Assembly (NCBI GenBank): GCA_000969725.1
Contig: JXSR01S015815.1
Reading direction: 5' to 3' (one strand)
DNA: 27,914 nt
DNA from: Ophiothrix spiculata
Lineage: Eukaryota; Echinodermata; Ophiuroidea; Amphilepidida; Ophiotrichidae
Part shown: positions 1-20,654 of the stretch, in pieces
How positions within the stretch are numbered: the first letter of the stretch is position 1
How the letters are laid out: the number at the start of each line of letters is the position of its first letter
The notes under the pieces: model-generated
The model's input: only the letters and a program-made list of their open reading frames with translations
What the model was told of the DNA's origin: nothing
Databases searched by the model: none
Position numbers and translations under genes: made by a program

Positions 1-709
1 CAGTGCCCCCCCCCCCCCGTGACAGCCTAGTTGATGAACATATTATGCATGAAATGTCATCACTTACAAACTTACTAACTTGTTTTAAACAACCTTATCA
101 GTATTCTGAAAGGCTGAAACAGAAGTAATCTGTCAATATTCTGATCAGTACTACTATTTACATCATGAGCCAATGTAATGAAATATTGTCATAGGACAGG
201 AAAGGCTGGTCTGTGGCCAATTCTGTGTCCAAAAGCAGGATTGTAACATTTTATGCATGATGTCCTGTCCTCAAGCAAAGTCAAATGATTGCACCCAGAA
301 GCATATGAAAGAAAGCCTAAAGTATCTCAAATTAGATCATCCCTAGGAATCAGATGCCTGTTGAAGACCATTGGTTGTGGTCGCAACGTCGCATAGTTGC
401 AAAATTAAGTTCTAGTATTTGATTTATTTATCATTTATATCTCAAATTAGATAAGTTTATCATGCTCCAACTATGTACATTAACAATGGAGTAGTTTACT
501 CAAACCATCACCAATAAAAAAGAGACCAAAGATTTAATTTCATTATATTACACTTAGGTCTCTCTTTTGCTGATTATTGGCTGTGTGAAAACTCTGTTTT
601 ATACAGTTATCATCAGATCATTGGTAATTAAGGATATCTTCTATACCAGCACAGTGGCTTGGATGTACAAATGATTAGTAACACACAAAAGTATCTCCAT
701 TTTAATATA
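1..709. other. Non-coding flank, nothing recognised
   Basis: AT-rich sequence starting with a C homopolymer at 6-18. No exon completing EGF7 was found on the minus strand, and there is no repeat with definable ends. Confidence 0.6.
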
Positions 710-1152
710 TGTGACCCGTCATATCAAAAGGTACCTTAAGGGTCACAAATTCAAAATTGATTTTTTGGTCTCATCTGAAAGCTGAGATTTTAAGCTTTAA
801 AATGACACCTTACTTTTGGTTATTGGGTGTTCGGTTGCCAAGTAACATCCAAATTGGCAAAAGGCATTGGGCTGATTTCGGAAAAAAACCCATTGTTCTT
901 AGAAAATCGAGTTTTTGTACTAAGTAAAACTTTAATGAAGAGAGGATTTTTATCTTGGTTTTATCACATTTTTCTTATGTTTTGGATACTGGAACCTGAG
1001 TAATATGATAGACTACACTTCAACAGTAATGTTTCTGATGAAATTAGAAATTCGACCTTGGATGTAATTTTTGACTATGCTCAGTTTCAATGGCCCGTAT
1101 CTCGTAATTTACGATGCCGACCTTAAGGCAATTTTAGATATGATGAGGCACA
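710..1152 (+). mobile_element. TGTGACCCGTCATATC inverted-repeat element, copy 1
   Basis: This 443-bp element begins TGTGACCCGTCATATC and ends GATATGATGAGGCACA, which are near-perfect inverted repeats. A second copy lies at 10413-10819 in the same orientation. Both contain aagctttaaaatgacacct and the ggatttttatct block. It is non-coding and probably a non-autonomous DNA transposon. It lies in the intron or flank downstream of the last recognised exon. Confidence 0.7.
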
Positions 1153-1277
1153 TTTTCCATGTAGCTTCTACAACAGGCTGATAGTCTGAGAAACACTGCT
1201 TAGTGGGAAAATCATGCAACAGATTTATATTTCAGAGTAACCACAAACAAACGATTTCATCATCAGCACAGCTTCTA

Positions 1278-1774
1278 CAATTGAATCTTAATGTCAGAGG
1301 AAAGAGTTGCACCCAGGGGGGGGGGGGTGTTCTTAAAAAAAAATTGTATGGGGATGCTCAAAGTAGACTTCAAAATTTTGACCATCTCTATACCTCAAAA
1401 AGCGTGATTTTGTGACCCATCTCTATACCATTTTTCTAGAAAAAGCACCCAATTTTAGGCAAATTTAGTGTTTTTTCAGGAAAATTTTTCTAAATACACC
1501 CAATTTTGGGCACATTGGGTCTGTGACGAAAACCCACCCATCAATATACCAAAAATTACGAAAATGCACCCCAAAACCTTTGAGCACCCCGTATACCATT
1601 TGTCAGTAAGACCCCCCCTCCCCCGGGGTTTGCACATTCCCTCCAGGAAAGTTGACACATCGATGGCAAATTGAATCTTAATGTCAGAGGAAAGAGTTTG
1701 ACATACCCTCCAGGAAAGTTGACACATCGGTGGCAAATTGAATCTTAATGTCAGAGGAAAGAGTTTACACATAC

Positions 1775-1802
<28 letters not shown>
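1278..1802 (-). repeat. Tandem array of partial EGF7-exon copies with splice donors
   Basis: The exon end (about 28 nt ending CTGGAGG), its GTATGT donor and ~40 nt of intron repeat with a period of 67-68 bp. The block gttgacacatcg is at 1651, 1718 and 1786, and a further partial unit lies at 1278-1312. The right-most copy is the real exon end. The second copy keeps the donor GTATGT, while the third has GAATGT and has lost it. The array is split by an element at 1313-1629. Confidence 0.85.
1313..1629. mobile_element. G/C-tailed dispersed element inserted in the EGF7-exon array
   Basis: The insertion starts with a G run (ccaggggggggggggtgttctta) and ends with C-rich sequence (taagacccccc...), giving roughly inverted ends, and is flanked by the direct repeat TTGCAC (1307-1312 and 1630-1635). 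A diverged relative at 4232-4412 shares the block tacctcaaaaagcgtgattt. It contains no credible ORF, so a non-autonomous DNA transposon is the best reading. Confidence 0.6.
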
Positions 1803-12135
<10,333 letters not shown>

Positions 12136-12405
12136 CTGCAGGTTTATGGAATCAAAATATGTATTTTATGAAGTGTTACTCGATCACTGTGGGTCAACAT
12201 ATGTTATTTCAACCTTTATTAAGCATCAAGAAAATAACGATGATATAAAGGAGGAACAAATAAGCACAGGCCGTAGAATGAACATCAAAAGACTATGATG
12301 CCCAAACTAACGCAGGGCTCTATACAAAATACAAAATCACAAAACGACGCAAAAATGGAGATGAAGACAAGGTGTTTGAGAAACCAGCAAAGGAAACAGG
12401 GGAGA

Positions 12406-12838
12406 TCATATTCCAATAAGGGGCTGATTATCTGAGCCCAAAGCCGGCTCTTGTCTAGCATTCCAGATCGTATAGCTCGCTAGAAGAGCCAATTTGCTGA
12501 TTTCTCTCACAAATGCCTTCTTTGGCTTGGACCCTACAGAGGAAAATACTTTGGCGATGTTTCCGACATTGTCAGGAGTAACAAGTCCTCTCGACCCAAC
12601 TTCAAAGCATGTCAGGTCGCAGACGAACCCATTATCCTTAATGTCGGAGACGAGGTCAACATACTTTTTCTGTTTACGCTCATGTGCCTTAGCGATATTT
12701 GTTTCAAAAGGCACAGTGAGTTCAACAAGATGGATAGAATTGTCAGATTTGTTGTGGATAACCAGATCCGGTTTCAACTTGGAAACGATGACATTGACCA
12801 GTAATGTTCCGCCGGCAGTAGTTGAGCCGGCATAGTAT
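12406..12838 (-). pseudogene. Retroelement C-terminal endonuclease-like fragment
   Basis: A 430-nt minus-strand reading frame encodes a C-terminal piece with KPDLVIHNKSDN, then HLVELTVPFET, AHERKQKKYVDL and CFEVGSRGLVTPDN. The order PD, a short loop, E-x-T, then an AHxxKxxKY helix resembles the restriction-like (PD-(D/E)xK) endonuclease end of some non-LTR retrotransposon polyproteins; this assignment rests on motif memory. The frame is cut on its 5' side by the hAT-like element at 12847-13241, and beyond that element there is an in-frame stop, so it is a dead fragment. It ends naturally at a stop near 12406. It is oriented like the CUB/EGF gene but does not belong to it. Confidence 0.55.
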
Positions 12839-12846
12839 CCAAATCC

Positions 12847-13241
12847 CCCGGGGGGGGCCACTTAGCCATACTGTTGTACACATGCGTGAACAAAAAAACA
12901 CAGAAAAAGGGGGGTATTTTTGTCAAGAGGCACGGTCCGTACGTTTCGTGTTTAGGGGTCAGAAAACACTGATTTTCAACAAAAAGGGGTATATTTTCAA
13001 AATCCGACCAAATGTGTTTGGGGGTAATTTTTTATACATTATTCAGGGCATAGGGTTTAAACTTGTTTAAGGGGTGTTTATTTAGAAAAACTTGTTAAGG
13101 GGGTAAAATGAAAGGAATAACGGCGCGGAATCCTTGTTTAGTGGTCATTTTTAAGGCTACTCAAAAAACGTGTTTAGGGAGTATTTTGAAAACCTTTGTT
13201 CACGAATGTGTTCACCATTATAGCTAAGTGGCCCCCCCGGG
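12847..13241. mobile_element. hAT-like non-autonomous element with 8-bp target duplication
   Basis: This 395-bp element has inverted ends CCCGGGGGGGGCCACTTAGC and GCTAAGTGGCCCCCCCGGG, with similarity extending to about 45 bp (through tgaaca). The 8-bp duplication CCAAATCC lies at 12839-12846 and 13242-13249, as expected for hAT-type transposition. The interior is built of irregular repeats of a motif like tgtttaggggtatttttt. It inserted into the retroelement fragment at 12406-12838. Confidence 0.78.
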
Positions 13242-13300
13242 CCAAATCCCAATATTACATTTTACATTTTCTAGATCCTCAGTAATGCAAATGACAATTA

Positions 13301-13317
13301 CCCCCCCCCCCCCCCCC
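13301..13317 (+). repeat. 17-bp poly-C tract
   Basis: A run of 17 C residues followed by ttttc. Similar runs occur at 6-18 (C) and 5340-5350 (G), all next to dispersed elements. Confidence 0.9.
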
Positions 13318-13983
13318 TTTTCACTCTGCCCAAAGCATGTACGTTCTACGTGGTTTACATACAAACACCCAATATTGTGACCTAATTTTCATACAATAAA
13401 AACATTTTTAATTAAAGTTGAATAAAATATCATACCAATAATTATTATGTCTGACGGACTGTTTTTTCAAAGCCAAATTCAAATCAGAAATGCCTGTTTT
13501 GTTAGTTGAGAAATGAAAATTGATATTAGCATAAGCAAAAAGCTGGAGTCAGAGTCCCATATCATTTTGTTGTGCAATACTGCAAGTATAAAATCTTCTA
13601 AGATGACTTTGTTTCAAATTTTGCAACTTTGAGTGCAACATATTGGTCAAATGTCAAATCAAAGCCTGTTATGTTGACTACTGAATTTTAAAGCATAGAG
13701 CCAGGAAAGACCCAGACATTTCACGAGTACCAAATATTTGGTGTGACTAGTCTTCATTATCTTATAATCCAATATATTATTAAATTCAAATATATTTTCT
13801 AATGACATCAGTAGCTTGGTGATGAAAAAAACTATGTCACCACACATTTATGAAGCCGAACATTTAGTGAGTTTCATCACCAAGTCTATGTTATAATAAG
13901 AAAATGCATTAGAATTAATCTAACAACAAATGTTACCAAACATTTGGTAGCTCATAAAAAGTTTGGATCAGGCTGTAGTGATT

Positions 13984-14541
13984 GCACACTTTATCAAGTT
14001 AGGCCAAGAAAAAATAAAGGTTTGTCTCTGAAACTGTTTTTCAAAAAAGCTTTGCGGTATGCAATTTTTAATTTTATTTTTTTAGGAAATTAGCTATGCG
14101 GTATGTGATATCTTTTTTTAGCACTATAAAATTTAGATTGCTTAACCCTTTCGGTCCGATAGAACGCCTGAGCGTTTCCACAGGAGCTTACGAGAGAACG
14201 CTCAGGCGTTCCAATTCGTATTGAGTACAAATTATTTAAGTATGGGCTATATACACCTATATTGCAATTCAGGATCGAAAGGGTTAACATACATTCGTGA
14301 AGTGCCTAGTTTCTAAGTACGAACCCGTTCGTTTTAACTTCGGAAAAGTCTTGACAGTTGAAATAAAATGAAAAATTCAAGGTAAAATTGCAACGGTAAA
14401 CAACTGCAACTCAGGCGGCATTTGAACGCTGGATAACTCTCTATAAAAAGAGAGAGACCAGTGCGTAGCTCCAATTCATTTTCACATAGCAATGCGCACG
14501 GGTTTCTGAGACAAACCTTTTTTGGTTTTTTTTGCCTTATG
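13984..14541. mobile_element. GGCCAA-ended inverted-repeat element carrying a nested TTAA element
   Basis: The left end ggccaagaaaaaataaaggtt with tgtctctgaaac pairs with gtttctgagacaaacctt and the right end ggttttttttgcc. The element holds the TTAA-flanked insertion at 14142-14287. A shorter relative occurs at 15623-15825. No ORF is credible. Confidence 0.6.
14142..14287. mobile_element. TTAA-flanked CCCTTT...AAAGGG MITE (piggyBac-like)
   Basis: Ends are TTAACCCTTTCGGTCCGAT and ATCGAAAGGGTTAA, with TTAA on both sides as a target duplication. A second inverted pair inside, gaacgcctgagcgtt and aacgctcaggcgttc, makes a strong hairpin. TTAA targets with CCC/GGG ends are the hallmark of piggyBac-type elements. 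Confidence 0.72.
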
Positions 14542-15136
14542 TAAAAATGGATGCCATCATGATCATGATGTAAACAACTAGGATACGGGATTCTGAAGCC
14601 AGTAAAAGAATGATAATGCAGAATTAATGCAACAAATGATCAATGCTCAAATCAAAACAATGAAATGATATACATAAGCAAAATCATCTCAAAATTAATG
14701 CAAAAATGCTTCAAACAAGACAAACCAAGGCTGCATTTTAAATTCAAATATGCAAATGAATACTGCAATTATACAAAAATCATGCACATTAACATATATA
14801 ATATAACTGATGATTCAGATTCTAATTGTTATGTCAAAAGTTATGTTACTAACCAAAACTAAAGTATTTGAAATTATAGTGAAACAAATGTTGAAATATG
14901 CAACAATTTATAACATGTTAGTGAAATGTAATCAAATAAATGACAAGCTTTTTGTCAAAAGAATACAATCTACTATCATATTGCAAAACATAAGATCTGC
15001 AAAATTGAATTTTGCCTTTTCATCAAATTTAAGATAGCAACAAAAAAGTAGCAAGAAGCTGCATTTGGACAAACATGATTTATTCTAAAGATGATCAAAT
15101 TAAGTACCTATTTGTTACATGTTTTGATGATTTACA

Positions 15137-15416
15137 CCCTGGTCACATAACCACCGATGTCCGACCGGCGTCTGCAAAGCCGCAACGCCCGTATGACATC
15201 GGTATGACACCGCTGAATGCTTGTGAGCTCTTGCGATGCCCGGTCGGACTCCGCTGGTAATTAGACCATAACTGAAGACATCGTATACACGCCGCAAGGT
15301 TTTAACTCAGAATTAAATTCTTCCGGCGTCGGTGTCTGACCGGTGTCCGCTGAAATCTATTTGGTATGACGCCGTAAACACATCGTAACCTCGCCGCAAG
15401 GTTATGTGACCAGGGT
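15137..15416. mobile_element. GC-rich CCCTGGTCACATAACC MITE
   Basis: This 280-bp segment begins CCCTGGTCACATAACC and ends with the exact reverse complement GGTTATGTGACCAGGG. The interior is much richer in GC than its surroundings and repeats blocks such as gtccgaccggcgt, gtctgaccggtgtccgc and cgccgcaaggtt. Overlapping frames on both strands are short and unconvincing as genes. Confidence 0.75.
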
Positions 15417-15622
15417 ATTAGTTACAGACAAGATCAATCAATTTCTTTGGTTAATATTGAATAGATTTTAACATCATTGAGCGTTCCTTCATTTTGTGCA
15501 TTGCCCTAAATGTAACAACTTTATATCATGCTATATGTTTTCTTAAAAGGATTTTATAACGGAAATTATTTATGCATATTAAAGAGGTCATCAAGTGTGT
15601 GATTTTTTTAAAATAAGCTTGG

Positions 15623-15825
15623 GCCAAAGAAAAAAAGAACTCTGTCTCAGCTTCCCGCACGCATAGGGTTAAAAATTTTACAGGAGATTTTTTGCTTTTT
15701 TATTTTTTTCTTACATCTAGAGGTTAAAAAAAAAAAGGGGGGGGAATTTGGCCGCAAAAAAAAAAGCGTAGCGCTTAGGGTTTTGGGCCTAAGGAAACTG
15801 AGACAGAGTTCTTTTTTTTTGGCCT
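15623..15825. mobile_element. GGCCAA-ended inverted-repeat element, second copy
   Basis: The left end ggccaaagaaaaaaagaac followed by tctgtctcag pairs with ctgagacagagttc and the right end ttttttttttggcc. The middle is A/T and G homopolymer-rich. It resembles the 13984-14541 element at its ends. Confidence 0.65.
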
Positions 15826-15829
15826 TACA

Positions 15830-17430
15830 AAGAATGAAGGAAAACCTAAGCCTGAACTTTCCTGTATTTTTAATTGGATTTGTTTAAATACAAATCTGAA
15901 AACAACATTATGGTACTTAAAACTAAATTCTCATGAAATACAGAAGATGAGTTGTGCAGCTGCTTGAACCAATCAAGCTAAAACAATATTATAGATTCAA
16001 AATATTGCATTCTAACTTCATTTCTAAGTTGGAATATATTTATTTTCTAGCATATTCCAGTCTTTGAGTTTTTGTCTGCATGTCAAAATAGCTGGTTTCC
16101 TTTTCAAGTTTTCTAGATTCCATTCTCGTGCCAAATAAATGCACAAATGCATGAAGAAAAGGAACCGACTTACTTTTGAAAATCTGACCATGAGTCTTAT
16201 TGTGTAATCTTAGATAATAAAGCCAACTGTCATGTCGTCGAGGGCGCACATTTTGTTGCTTAGTGACTGTATCTAAGGAGAGGAGTGACAAAGCTAAATT
16301 TGGAATAGTTCACTGGAAATTTGAAATTATGTTAGGACGGGTATGCCAAAGAAAGGGAAAGTACTTATTTACACAAATTATATCATAGAAATATTGATTA
16401 TTCTTCTCAGATGCATTTTTGAAATTTTGTGATATCACCTATATTCACACCAACGATACGTTGGAAAGGCACAATCAATAAACTATTATATGAAGACTCT
16501 CTCTCTGGAAGAATTCATGAAATCATTTTAAAATGGAACATACTTTGCCAATAATGCTCTAATCTGATCACACAAATCTTGATCAGATAAAAATGCTGAT
16601 CAAACTCGTGATATTTTCCAAGGGATTTCTGGTGAAAGCAATCACAATGATATGAAATAAATTAACTTATATATGATTCATATGTCAAATGTAGGTGGTT
16701 GGTAGGGTACTAGGATGGGAAATATTTTCATTTTTATTGAAGGAGTGGAGGAAAATTATAGCTGGTTTCCAACACTGTTTCCTGTGCGAGGCAAAGTGGA
16801 TTTACAAGCAATGGGTACAGGAAACACATAATGCACTTTTAAGACAGATTATGCTCTGAATAGTACTTTTGAATCCTATAAATGTATCAGCACCGCAATA
16901 ACTGGACATTCTGATCACTGTCGGGCATGTGAGCTTGAAATAGTTCAAGAGAGTATTAGCTACCTAGCTGCTTGCTTGCACTTGTCAAGTTTAACAAAAA
17001 TGTTATAGATGCCACTCTTTATCCTTTTATCCATGACTTTTGTGCAAATGGCAGTTCTATCAATAGGTCCCATGGAGTATTCTGCAATCCCCACCTCATT
17101 GATAACAATATATTGAACAATGCAAAATGGTGATCTACTCAACTCAAATGTGGGTGTTTACTACGGCAGTCTCAACTTCATTTTTCATAACTAAGCTGAC
17201 CTGTACAAAGCTAATTTCTAATTAAAAATTGTTTAACTTTTAAGGAAATTCAGAAAAGGTCTTAATTGTAATCAATTCTGATATTGGTGGAGTCACAGAC
17301 AACATACCTTTACCGAAATGTTAAAGGTGGAAGTTGCTCTGTAAGGATTTATGGAGAGTGAGAGTGTATATGGTCCATACAAAATCTCATAAATCATAGG
17401 AACTACTCTTTATAACAGTAAGTTCTCTGT
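15830..17430. other. Upstream region, one candidate exon only
   Basis: AT-rich with no clear repeat. The only notable signal is the candidate exon at 16174-16272. A second splice-bounded segment of 31 nt near 17307-17337 breaks the phase rule and is not annotated as coding. Confidence 0.45.
16174..16272 (-). CDS. Candidate upstream exon (33 codons), no domain recognised
   Basis: This minus-strand stretch lies between a strong acceptor (pyrimidine tract gtcactcctctccttag) and a perfect GTAAGT donor. It is 99 nt long, enters and leaves in phase 1, and is open throughout in that frame, reading D-TVTKQQNVRPRRHDSW and then LYYLRLHNKTHGQIFK. The phase matches the CUB/EGF gene 4 kb downstream on the same strand, so it could be an earlier exon of that gene. 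The peptide is basic, has no cysteines and contains one sequon (NKT). It does not resemble CUB or EGF and I do not recognise it. Chance splice signals in AT-rich DNA remain possible. Confidence 0.35.
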
Positions 17431-18009
17431 GGTGTACAGGGTGTCCCAATAAACATTGTGCATGGAAACGGCGCTGATTTTCTCAAAAGTTAAGTACACC
17501 AGCGACCTCAAAATAATATGTTCTAAAGTCCATAGTTTTGTTCATCATCCCTGAAAATATCAAGGATATCCATAAAGGCAAACTAGAGATATCGTTGATT
17601 TTGTGATTGATTTATGTTTTTATTGTTTATTATTAAGAAACAACATTATTTTGGCGATGTTAGAATTTTTAGAAGCAATGCGAGCAGCCAGATCTATTCA
17701 AAGATTTTTGATTAAAAGAATCGTAGAGGTTTTCCTTTTCTGAACAATTGCCATTAATACTAACCCTGTGATGGACTCACTGCTTTTGATCTGAAATATA
17801 AGCACTAAGTTAACTATCTGTGTGTTTTGCAGGGGGAGGGGGTGAAATTATACTAAAAGAATATAATTTACTTTACTAGATTAAGATTTCAGTTTCCAAA
17901 AGAAGAAAAAGAAACCAGCTTTCCCTTAGCATAAGCATTGAGGTAATTTTGCCTATAAACCTAGTTTTAGTCTTTGTGTTCTTTTTCAAATGGAAAAATA
18001 TCATATATA

Positions 18010-18053
18010 ATATAGAGAAAAGAAAAAAAAAAGAAAAAGAAAAAAAAAAGAAC
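18010..18053 (+). repeat. Purine (A/G) low-complexity tract
   Basis: An A-rich tract with interspersed G (gaaaagaaaaaaaaaagaaa and on). Short frames running through it are low-complexity artefacts. Confidence 0.85.
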
Positions 18054-18105
18054 ATATCCAAAGTGGCTTCATATGATTACCTTTTGAAGAATATTGGCGA
18101 AACGT

Positions 18106-18346
18106 ACACTCTTAAAAAGAAAGGATCAAATTGATATGATCCGATAAAGTATCAAATATGAGCTTACCCTTTTCCGGATCAATTTTGATCCAAATTCCCC
18201 TCAAATTTTATCCTTTTCGGATCAAAAAAGAGTGTGTTTGATCCAAAAAGGATCAAATTTGAGGATAATTTGGATCAAAACGGATCCGGAAAAGGGTAAG
18301 CTCATATTTAATACGGATCAATTTGATCCTTTCTTTTTAAGAGTGC
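18106..18346. mobile_element. Long near-perfect palindrome element (ACACTCTTAAAAAG ends)
   Basis: This 240-bp foldback starts acactcttaaaaagaaagg and ends cctttctttttaagagtg. Arms of about 85-115 bp share gagcttacccttttccgg and its complement, and many internal copies of ggatcaaa. It is nested in the TA-flanked element at 17437-18621. Confidence 0.8.
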
Positions 18347-19260
18347 ATGCGGTGACTTTGTCACTCTAAACTATTCAACCATTTCAATGTTCTTTGTGAA
18401 CATGCTTTTAACCACAGGAATCCCATTGTGCAGAAGGAAAATGAAGCAAGTAGACAAAATGCATGATATCTCTAGTTTGCATCAATGGATTTTCTTGAAA
18501 TTTTCAACGATGATGAACAAAAATATGATCTTTAGAATGTATAATTTTGAGGTCGCTTGTGTGCCTAACTTCTGAGATAATCAGCGCCGTTTCCATGCAC
18601 AATGTTTATTGGGACACCCTGTACTCTTGTCATTAGAAACAGGCACCTCATCATGGGTAAGTCAAACCTTAAGGCTACAGTCCCTAAATGGGTGCCATTT
18701 TTGCCAACGGCATCTTTAGTGCAACTTTTTACCTACTTACACATATCAAAATAATAAAATTTTTGGCGTACATATGTAATAGAGTCTCTAGTTTATACAG
18801 GAGACTTTAGTAGTGATTTCACGTCCATTATCAAGGTCAAAATTACGTCAATAAACTACTTCGAAAAATTTACACCTTTTTCGCCGAAACCTTAAAATTC
18901 TATGATGTTCAAACGATTCGCCTGTTTTCAAATTTTGACAGATTGTAGGCTTGATACTTTTTATTGAATTACAAATAATATTTTATAAATGTGTTGTGTT
19001 GATTTTGAATGATAATGTAACAAACACGCGTTGTTTTGCCCGAAAAATCGGGCGTGAATTATGACTCTGAGTTCGCCCTGTTTGAGCTGTGAATAGCCTG
19101 ATTTTAGTATCTACATTATCTACATTTTGTCTGATATACGCATTCGCATAATTTACTTACAAATTGAGCATTCCAATTAGGCAAAAATTGCAATTTTTAT
19201 GTAAACAAAAGAAATATACGGCATTCTAATGTTTATGTTTTAGTTCACCATCTCAATGTT

Positions 19261-19347
19261 GCCTTGATAGCTCAGCGGTAGATCTCTCGCTTCGTAATGC
19301 ATGACTAACCCCTGCCATAAACCATGGTTCGAGTCCCCGCAAAGGCA
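19261..19347 (+). other. tRNA-like sequence (tRNA pseudogene or SINE head)
   Basis: It contains a perfect A box (TAGCTCAGCGG) and B box (GGTTCGAGTCC) and complementary outer ends (gcctt... and ...aaggca), plus an anticodon-loop-like ctTCGTAAt that would fit tRNA-Thr(CGT). The 3' side of the anticodon stem and much of the T stem are missing and acceptor positions 6-7 mismatch, so it is not a functional tRNA. It is a degenerate tRNA or the RNA polymerase III promoter of a retroposon. Confidence 0.6.
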
Positions 19348-19512
19348 GTGGAAACTATTTATCTTTTCATGATTGAAAAATAGTTAGGATTCACATTTTC
19401 CTGGGCATGTGGATTCCTCGTACCCTTAAATATATTTAACTCTTACATACTTCATAACCACAATGTTTTCTTGTCAACAGGATTTATATACATTTAAAGT
19501 CAGGTACTTTAA

Positions 19513-19703
19513 CAGTGGCATAACCAGAGGGGGGCGGGAGCCCCCCCTGACGAAACCCTCGCCCCCGTTCGCCCCCCCAAATGAAATTTGACTTTGTTTA
19601 TGGGTCTATGGAGAACTCCTATTTTTGCCTTGTTCTCGCCCCCCCTGGAAACATGTCTGCCCCTTCTCGCCCCCTCATTTCAAAAAGTCTAGTTATGCCA
19701 CTG
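19513..19703. mobile_element. hAT-like MITE with 8-bp target duplication
   Basis: This 191-bp element begins CAGTGGCATAACCAGA and ends TCTAGTTATGCCACTG, with the exact 8-bp duplication TACTTTAA on both sides (19505-19512 and 19704-19711). The inside is rich in C/G runs (ggggggcgggagccccccct). CAGTG ends with 8-bp duplications are typical of hAT elements. Confidence 0.85.
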
Positions 19704-19785
19704 TACTTTAACTGTAACACTTTTGACCACCTCTTTGTTTAAAAAATCTCATTGGTGGTTTGCATGTTAAAAATTGGTAGTTCCC

Positions 19786-19860
19786 AAGCAGATTCGAACC
19801 AGGACCTCTCGCACCCCGATTCAACATTCCATGATGCAAGCCAATGGGTCTACGTTGTCT
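19786..19860 (-). other. tRNA-like SINE head fragment
   Basis: On the minus strand the sequence TGGCTTGCATCATGG is followed by ggtgcgagaggtcc and a B box GGTTCGAATCT with one mismatch to consensus. It resembles the block at 20659-20722, suggesting one tRNA-derived retroposon family. Confidence 0.4.
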
Positions 19861-19933
19861 TCCCTGGAAAAAAATCGAGCACAGTACTAGTACAACATTT
19901 ATGAGCTGCGCATTTGAAACACGATTCTAGTGC

Positions 19934-19973
19934 AGTTTTAGTACAATTCTAGTACAAGAATTGTACTAAAACT
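19934..19973. repeat. Perfect palindrome, 17-bp arms
   Basis: agttttagtacaattct and its reverse complement flank a 6-nt spacer (agtaca). The surrounding region repeats ctagtaca and ctagtgca motifs. Confidence 0.85.
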
Positions 19974-20654
19974 GTACAAGAATGATATTCAAATGTGCAG
20001 GACGGGAATGTTGTTCTAGAAATGTACTCAATTTTTACCAGGGCTGGCAGCATTGTCGTGATCATAGTTAACTCTAATGAATTATTTATTTGGGCTCTCG
20101 ATGCAATTTTCTGGAATGGGGTTTTGTGCGATTCAGTAATGTTAGGGTTAAAATGTGAAGTGTTTTGTAGTGTGTAGTGCAAGAGTGACAGAACAAGGCA
20201 TAAAGCAAAATAGACAAACTTATATTTAGGCCCTACAGAAAGAAAAGATAAGATTCATATATGATATCATACTATACTTAAGTATAAAACATACCAGGTG
20301 AATTTACAGCTTCTACCTGGTATCAATAACATAAACTCATGTACACCCAGCCATTGTGACACCTTATTTCGACAGGCAACACTATAAATTGAAACTTTTC
20401 TTGTTCTCAGTCACAAACTTGATATTAAATCGTGAATGAAGTCAATTATTTATACAAAAATTTAACATCTTTATGAGAAAATCGCATTGGCTATTACATC
20501 ATACTGTATTATGTGCGCGACTCCACTACGTAGTAATTAATATCGTCTCACAAGAGAGAAGTCATGGGCCAATCAAATTCATTGATAACCCTGACTCCCA
20601 AACGCTTAAAAACTATCTAAGTCCGAATACGTCATACAAAATTTTCCCGTTTCC

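Larger units (their letters stand above)
17437..18621. mobile_element. TA-flanked element with ~165-bp terminal inverted repeats
   Basis: This 1185-bp element begins CAGGGTGTCCCAATAAACAT and ends with its reverse complement, with TA on each side (17435-17436, 18622-18623). The inverted repeats extend to about 17600 and 18455, including gtccatagttttgttcatc against gatgaacaaaaatatgatc, and ggcaaactagagatatc against gatatctctagtttgc. TA target and terminal sequence suggest a Tc1/mariner-superfamily, non-autonomous element with no transposase. Another element is nested at 18106-18346. Confidence 0.78.

Noticed and set aside
12494..12835. 113-codon plus-strand frame
   Set aside because: It is the antisense shadow of the retroelement fragment at 12406-12838.
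15075..15297. Short frames on both strands in the GC-rich block
   Set aside because: They lie inside the 15137-15416 MITE and show no domain or codon support.
17307..17337. 31-nt splice-bounded segment as an exon
   Set aside because: It has a weak acceptor and a length not divisible by three, which would break the phase of the gene.
19261..19347. Functional tRNA-Thr(CGT) gene
   Set aside because: The anticodon stem lacks its 3' strand, the acceptor stem has mismatches and the T stem is broken, although both promoter boxes are good.
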